From Bacillota bacterium (GTDB lineage: Bacteria > Bacillota > Limnochordia > Limnochordales > ZCTH02-B6): DNA of 25,793 nucleotides. Below the pieces are notes generated by a model. That model worked only from the letters and a program-made list of their open reading frames with translations, was not told the origin of the DNA and searched no databases. The translations under genes and the position numbers were made by a program. The stretch lies in NCBI GenBank assembly GCA_017578085.1, contig PKQR01000014.1:1-25793 (forward strand), given 5' to 3'. Positions 22,921 to 25,793 of this stretch are shown piece by piece. Each line of letters starts with the position of its first letter. Positions within the stretch are counted from its first letter, which is position 1.

Positions 22921-24117
22921 TTACCTGAGCGCTTGCCAGAACCTCGCCATCCGCTCGAGACCCGCCCGGATCTGGCTCTCGCTGGCGGCGTAGGACAGGC
23001 GCAGATAGCCTTCGTAGCCAAAGGCCGAGCCGGGCACCAGCGCCACGTGGGCCTCGTTGAGCAACGCCATGGCCAGATCCTGCGAGTTGTTGATGACCGT
23101 ATCCCCGTAGCGCTTCCCAAACACGGCGTCGACGCGCGGGAAAACGTAGAAGGCGCCGGGCGGCACCTGGCAGGTGACGCCGGGCAAAGCCCTGAGGCCC
23201 TCAACGATCAGGTCCCGCCGCTTGCGGAAGGCGGCCACCATCTGGGCCACCGGTTCCTGCGGCCCCCGCAGCGCCGCCACCGCCGCCCACTGGCTGATGC
23301 TGGTGGGGTTGGACGTGCTCTGGCTCTGCAGGTCGGCCATGGCCTGGATGAGCTCCTTGGGCCCCGCCGCGTACCCGATGCGCCAACCGGTCATGGCGTA
23401 CATCTTGGACACGCCGTTGATGACCAGGGTGCGGGCTTTCACCTCGGGCGACAGCGACGCGATGCTCACGTGCTCATGGCCGTCGTAGACGAAGGCCTCG
23501 TAGATCTCGTCCGCGATGATCAGGCACTCGGGGTGCGCGAGCACCACCTCGGCCAAGGCTGCGAGCTCCTCACGGCTGTACACCGCACCCGTGGGGTTGC
23601 AAGGGCTATTGAGCACAAGGGCGCGGGTCCGAGGCGTCAGGTGCTCCCGCAGCTGCTCCGCCGTCAGCTTGAAGCCGCTTTCCTCCGTGGTGGAGATGAT
23701 GACGGGCTCGCCGCCGGCGAGACGCACCTGATCCGCGTAGCTGACCCAGTAAGGTGCGGGTATGATCACCTCATCCCCGGGGTCGAGCAGCACCTGGAAG
23801 GCGTTGTAGAGGGCGTGCTTGGCGCCCACCGACACCACGATCTGGTCCGGCGTGTACTCAAGCCCGTTGACCCGGGCCAGCTTTTCCTGGATAGCTTCCT
23901 TCAGCTCGGGGATGCCGCCCGCCGGCGTGTAGCGGGTGTGGCCCTGCTCCATGGCGGCCGCCGCCGCTTCGCGGATGTGCGCAGGGGTGTCAAAATCGGG
24001 CTCGCCGACGCTGAAGCTGATGACGTCGATGCCTTGCCGCCGCATGGCCTTGGCCTTGGCGTCCATGGCCAGCGTCGGTGAAGGCGCCATGGACGCCGCC
24101 CGCTGTGAAAGGCGCAC
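22921..24117 (-). CDS. aspB: Aspartate aminotransferase, class I/Ib
   Basis: A 398-residue PLP enzyme interconverting aspartate and 2-oxoglutarate with oxaloacetate and glutamate. Motifs: SFSVGEPDFDTP at 34-45, TRYTPAGGIPELKEAI, NSPCNPTG at 170-177, ADEIYEAFVYDG at 202-213 and the Schiff-base Lys238 in NGVSKMYAMTGWRIGYAAG. Near the C-terminus is LRLSYAASE with the carboxylate-binding Arg. This layout is that of the Thermus/Bacillus type Ib enzyme. The GTG at 24117 is preceded by AGGAGG eight bases away. Together with aspartase (8849) and PEP carboxykinase (1) it joins amino acid and dicarboxylic acid metabolism. Specificity for aspartate versus other amino acids is not certain by eye. A tandem repeat lies between it and the Nudix gene. 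Confidence 0.88.
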   Translation of the reverse strand: MRLSQRAASMAPSPTLAMDAKAKAMRRQGIDVISFSVGEPDFDTPAHIREAAAAAMEQGHTRYTPAGGIPELKEAIQEKLARVNGLEYTPDQIVVSVGAKHALYNAFQVLLDPGDEVIIPAPYWVSYADQVRLAGGEPVIISTTEESGFKLTAEQLREHLTPRTRALVLNSPCNPTGAVYSREELAALAEVVLAHPECLIIADEIYEAFVYDGHEHVSIASLSPEVKARTLVINGVSKMYAMTGWRIGYAAGPKELIQAMADLQSQSTSNPTSISQWAAVAALRGPQEPVAQMVAAFRKRRDLIVEGLRALPGVTCQVPPGAFYVFPRVDAVFGKRYGDTVINNSQDLAMALLNEAHVALVPGSAFGYEGYLRLSYAASESQIRAGLERMARFWQALR

Positions 24118-24162
24118 CGCTCGTTCCTCCTCCGGCCCCTCGGCCTGTGCCAGATTCGCCAG

Positions 24163-24241
24163 GAGTTGCCAGTTTCACCACAGAGTTGTCGGTTTCACCG
24201 CAGAGTAGCCGGTTTCACCGCAGAGTTGCGGACTCACCACG
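24163..24241. repeat. 20-bp tandem repeat, about four units
   Basis: Units begin at 24163, 24183, 24203 and 24223 (the last 19 bases), each opening GAGTTG or GAGTAG and containing GTTTCACC or a variant (ACTCACC). The first three differ at only a few positions; the fourth is more diverged and runs into the Nudix stop codon at 24234. A further partial GAGTGG starts at 24242. There are no spacers, so this is not a CRISPR array. It occupies most of the gap between the Nudix and aspB genes, both on the minus strand. Confidence 0.85.
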
Positions 24242-24728
24242 GAGTGGTGTGGGTTTCCACATGCCAGTAGTATAGCGCAGCGATGGTCTTGGCGTCACGG
24301 ATGCGGCCGTCGCGCACCATGGCGGCCAGCTCGGACGGGGTAAACCACGCCACTTCCTCGATGTCCTCCCCCTCGTCGTAATTGGGGGCGCCCGCGGTTA
24401 AATCCCGCGCCAAGTACAAGTGCATGAGCTCCGTGCTGTAGCCGGGGGCGAGGTAGTAGCGCCCGAGAAACTTCCAGGTGGCCGCCCGCAGGCCGGTTTC
24501 CTCCGCCAGCTCCCGCGCCGCGGCGACGGCCGGGTCCTCATCGGGTTGGAGCGTGCCCGCCGGCAACTCCCAGAGGTGCTCGTCCACCGCCGGCCGCAGC
24601 TGCCGTATGAGGGCGATGCGCCCGTCCTGCTCGGGCAAGATCAGCACGGCGCCCGGGTGGGGCAAGAACGTAAACTCCCGTTCCACGCCCCGGATGGGGA
24701 CGCGTTTCGTGGTCAGCTGAAACGGCAT
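24234..24728 (-). CDS. Nudix hydrolase, ADP-ribose pyrophosphatase-like
   Basis: A 164-residue hydrolase with a complete Nudix box: G58, E64, R72-E73-L74, E76-E77 and G79 (GTLQPDEDP, then RELAEETGL). The preceding LWELPAG and the following LAPGYSTELMHLYLA, with a GEDIEEVAWF strand, are typical of ADP-ribose and related nucleotide-sugar pyrophosphatases (NudF-like). It should split ADP-ribose to AMP and ribose-5-phosphate, though other NDP-sugars are possible. The ATG at 24728 has AGGGGA upstream at about 13 bases. Its stop lies within the last unit of the tandem repeat. It is in the same direction as mntR upstream (125 bases) and aspB downstream. Confidence 0.9.
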   Translation of the reverse strand: MPFQLTTKRVPIRGVEREFTFLPHPGAVLILPEQDGRIALIRQLRPAVDEHLWELPAGTLQPDEDPAVAAARELAEETGLRAATWKFLGRYYLAPGYSTELMHLYLARDLTAGAPNYDEGEDIEEVAWFTPSELAAMVRDGRIRDAKTIAALYYWHVETHTTPW

Positions 24729-24853
24729 AAGACGTCGGTTTCCCCTTTCGCGACGGGCAGCGGCGGCAGGCGGCGGTTAGCCTGTCTGGCCGGGAGGCCA
24801 CTGGCCCGTACCCCGCTAGCCTTCATTTGGTAGGTCTTCGCCGCCGGGGCGGG

Positions 24854-25288
24854 TCAATCCTGGGAGCACGCGGCCGCCTGCTCCTCGCGGTACCGCTGGA
24901 ACGCTTCCCGCCAGTCGTCGCGGGACTGCAGGAAGCGGACGAGGTGCTCGATGGCCGTCACGGTGCTGGGGCTCAAGTGGTGCTCGATGCCCTCCACGTC
25001 CCGTTGGACGTCCTCTTCGTTGACGCCCAATAGGCGCAGAAAGTCCTCCAGGAGCTGGTGGCGTTCCTTGATGCGGCGGCCGAGCTCTTGCCCCTTGGCG
25101 GTCAGTACGAGTCCCCGGTACTTCTCATAAACCAGAAACTCCTGGTCGTCCAGGCGCTGGAGCATGCGGGTGACGGAGGACGGCTGCACGTCCAGGGATG
25201 ACGCGATGTCGCTTACCCGGGCGTAGCCCTTTTCCTCCACCAGTTCGTATATGCGCTCCAAGTAGTCCTCAATGCTCGGCGTGGGCAT
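24854..25288 (-). CDS. mntR: Manganese-responsive repressor MntR (DtxR family)
   Basis: A 144-residue metal-dependent DNA-binding repressor. Residues 1-60 form the winged helix (RVSDIASSLDVQPSSVTRML). Every Mn-site residue of Bacillus subtilis MntR is at the same number: Asp8, Glu11, His77, Glu99, Glu102 and His103. Asp8 in particular marks the Mn type rather than the iron-sensing DtxR type, which has Met. Length also fits (142 in B. subtilis), with no SH3-like third domain. The ATG at 25288 has AAGGAG seven bases upstream; longer frames to 25384 run into the permease gene. It lies 80 bases after the metal-permease stop, so it probably controls this transporter and is cotranscribed with it. 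Confidence 0.95.
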   Translation of the reverse strand: MPTPSIEDYLERIYELVEEKGYARVSDIASSLDVQPSSVTRMLQRLDDQEFLVYEKYRGLVLTAKGQELGRRIKERHQLLEDFLRLLGVNEEDVQRDVEGIEHHLSPSTVTAIEHLVRFLQSRDDWREAFQRYREEQAAACSQD

Positions 25289-25328
25289 GAACCTTCTCCT
25301 TTCCATCGCCGGGCCCATTACTGGCCTC

Positions 25329-25358
25329 ATGTTACCAAACCCCCGACGGCTGGGGCAA
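25329..25358 (-). promoter_or_regulatory. Possible internal promoter before mntR
   Basis: Minus strand TTGCCC (25358-25353) and TAACAT (25334-25329) are 18 bases apart, eight of twelve consensus matches, within the gap between the permease and mntR. It could give mntR its own expression. I do not see a clear MntR operator palindrome over it. Confidence 0.35.
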
Positions 25359-25368
25359 CCCTCGGCCC

Positions 25369-25793
25369 CTAGTGCCGCCGCCACGGTTCCAAAACTTCCC
25401 GGGCCATCTCACGGCCCTGGTCCGTCAGCCGCAGGCGCTGGTGGAGCGGATCCACCGTGATGAGCCCTTGCGCCTCGGCCTGCGCCAGGACGGCCTGGCT
25501 CAAGCGGGGCGGCCAGCGCAAGTGCTGGCCCAGGGCGGCGGGGACGTTTTCGAGTTCCGCCTCCTTGGCGTGCTCATGGGTCAAAAGGTGCACCAACAGC
25601 ATGCGCACGTGGGCCTGGGCCTGCTGCTGCCGTAGGCGCAGGTAGCGGGCGATGAGCCCGTAGCGGGGGCCGGCCACGAAGGCCAAAGCCAAGAAGAGGC
25701 CCGTCACGGTGGCCATCATGCCGCCGATGGATACGTCAAAATGCATCGCCAAGGCGTAACCGGCGACGCTCGCCAGGACCGCCAGCGCCGCGC
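25369..25793 (-). CDS. Mn/Zn ABC transporter permease, C-terminal part with winged-helix extension
   Basis: The last 140 or so residues of a membrane protein that runs off the right edge; the frame is open to the end of the window. The first part has hydrophobic helices (ALAVLASVAGYALAM, GGMMATVTGLFLALAFVAG) with the MHFDVSIGG turn and the FVAGPRYGLIAR end typical of ZnuB/MntC/TroC-type permeases. It is followed by a soluble stretch of about 90 residues with helices (AHVRMLLVHLLTHEHAKEAE), LSQAVLAQAEAQGLI and RLRLTDQGREMAREVLEPW, which looks like a DtxR-like winged helix. Such a fused tail is known on some manganese permeases. The following gene is mntR, which agrees with manganese as the metal. 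Transport substrate is inference. Confidence 0.8.
   Translation of the reverse strand, partial: AALAVLASVAGYALAMHFDVSIGGMMATVTGLFLALAFVAGPRYGLIARYLRLRQQQAQAHVRMLLVHLLTHEHAKEAELENVPAALGQHLRWPPRLSQAVLAQAEAQGLITVDPLHQRLRLTDQGREMAREVLEPWRRH

Noticed and set aside
24163..24241. A CRISPR array
   Set aside because: The 20-base units adjoin each other with no unique spacers and there are no cas genes in the window.

Overview
This is a GC-rich, gene-dense stretch of bacterial chromosome. The gene set points to the Bacillota: a YwfO-type HD phosphohydrolase, MntR with the tail of an Mn/Zn ABC permease, an FmdB-like zinc ribbon, a pair of half-size nucleoside-recognition (Gate) membrane proteins, DUF92, and ATP-type PEP carboxykinase. 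High GC, frequent GTG and TTG starts and strong AGGAGG ribosome binding sites fit a high-GC, possibly thermophilic deep branch such as Symbiobacterium, Thermaerobacter or Limnochordia relatives. That placement is inference. I saw no tRNA, rRNA, insertion sequence, CRISPR array or phage gene, and no gene-free stretch reaches 300 bases.

Layout, left to right. 1-2721: the end of pckA overlapping a YbgC-like thioesterase, a convergent orphan gene, and a dGTPase-type HD hydrolase. 2725-6569: behind a good sigma-A-type promoter, a Gfo/Idh/MocA dehydrogenase and a DegT aminotransferase (a nucleotide-sugar amination pair), an orphan gene, a LuxR-type regulator with a degenerate receiver, a stand-alone Nfu N-terminal domain protein and a small orphan, closed by a terminator. 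6662-10270 (minus): an unusually divergent ThyX, a patatin-like phospholipase and aspartase. 10379-16017 (plus, with one small minus gene): a MIP18/DUF59 Fe-S assembly protein, a terminator, a large TPR protein with SAP-like and winged-helix-like ends, an unknown 319-residue protein overlapping dCTP deaminase, then DUF92. 16026-17045 (minus): a lipoprotein with a fibronectin type III-like end. 17182-22740 (plus): two Gate proteins, inositol-phosphatase family, SDR reductase, YwfO-like HD hydrolase, LysM/M23 peptidase, FmdB. 22714-25793 (minus): a probable 28-codon membrane peptide, aspartate aminotransferase, a 20-bp tandem repeat, a Nudix ADP-ribose pyrophosphatase, MntR and the end of the metal permease.

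Functional threads: (i) nucleotide-pool control, with two HD dNTP-hydrolase relatives (1507, 19963), dCTP deaminase (14471) and ThyX (6662); (ii) Fe-S and metal handling (Nfu-N, DUF59, FmdB, MntR and permease); (iii) aspartate, fumarate and oxaloacetate metabolism (pckA, aspartase, aspartate aminotransferase); (iv) envelope functions (LysM/M23, lipoprotein, patatin, sugar pair). I see no clear-cut new defence or mobile system. The best candidates for something undescribed are the TPR/SAP-like protein, the 319-residue partner of dcd, the aberrant ThyX and the 20-bp tandem array.
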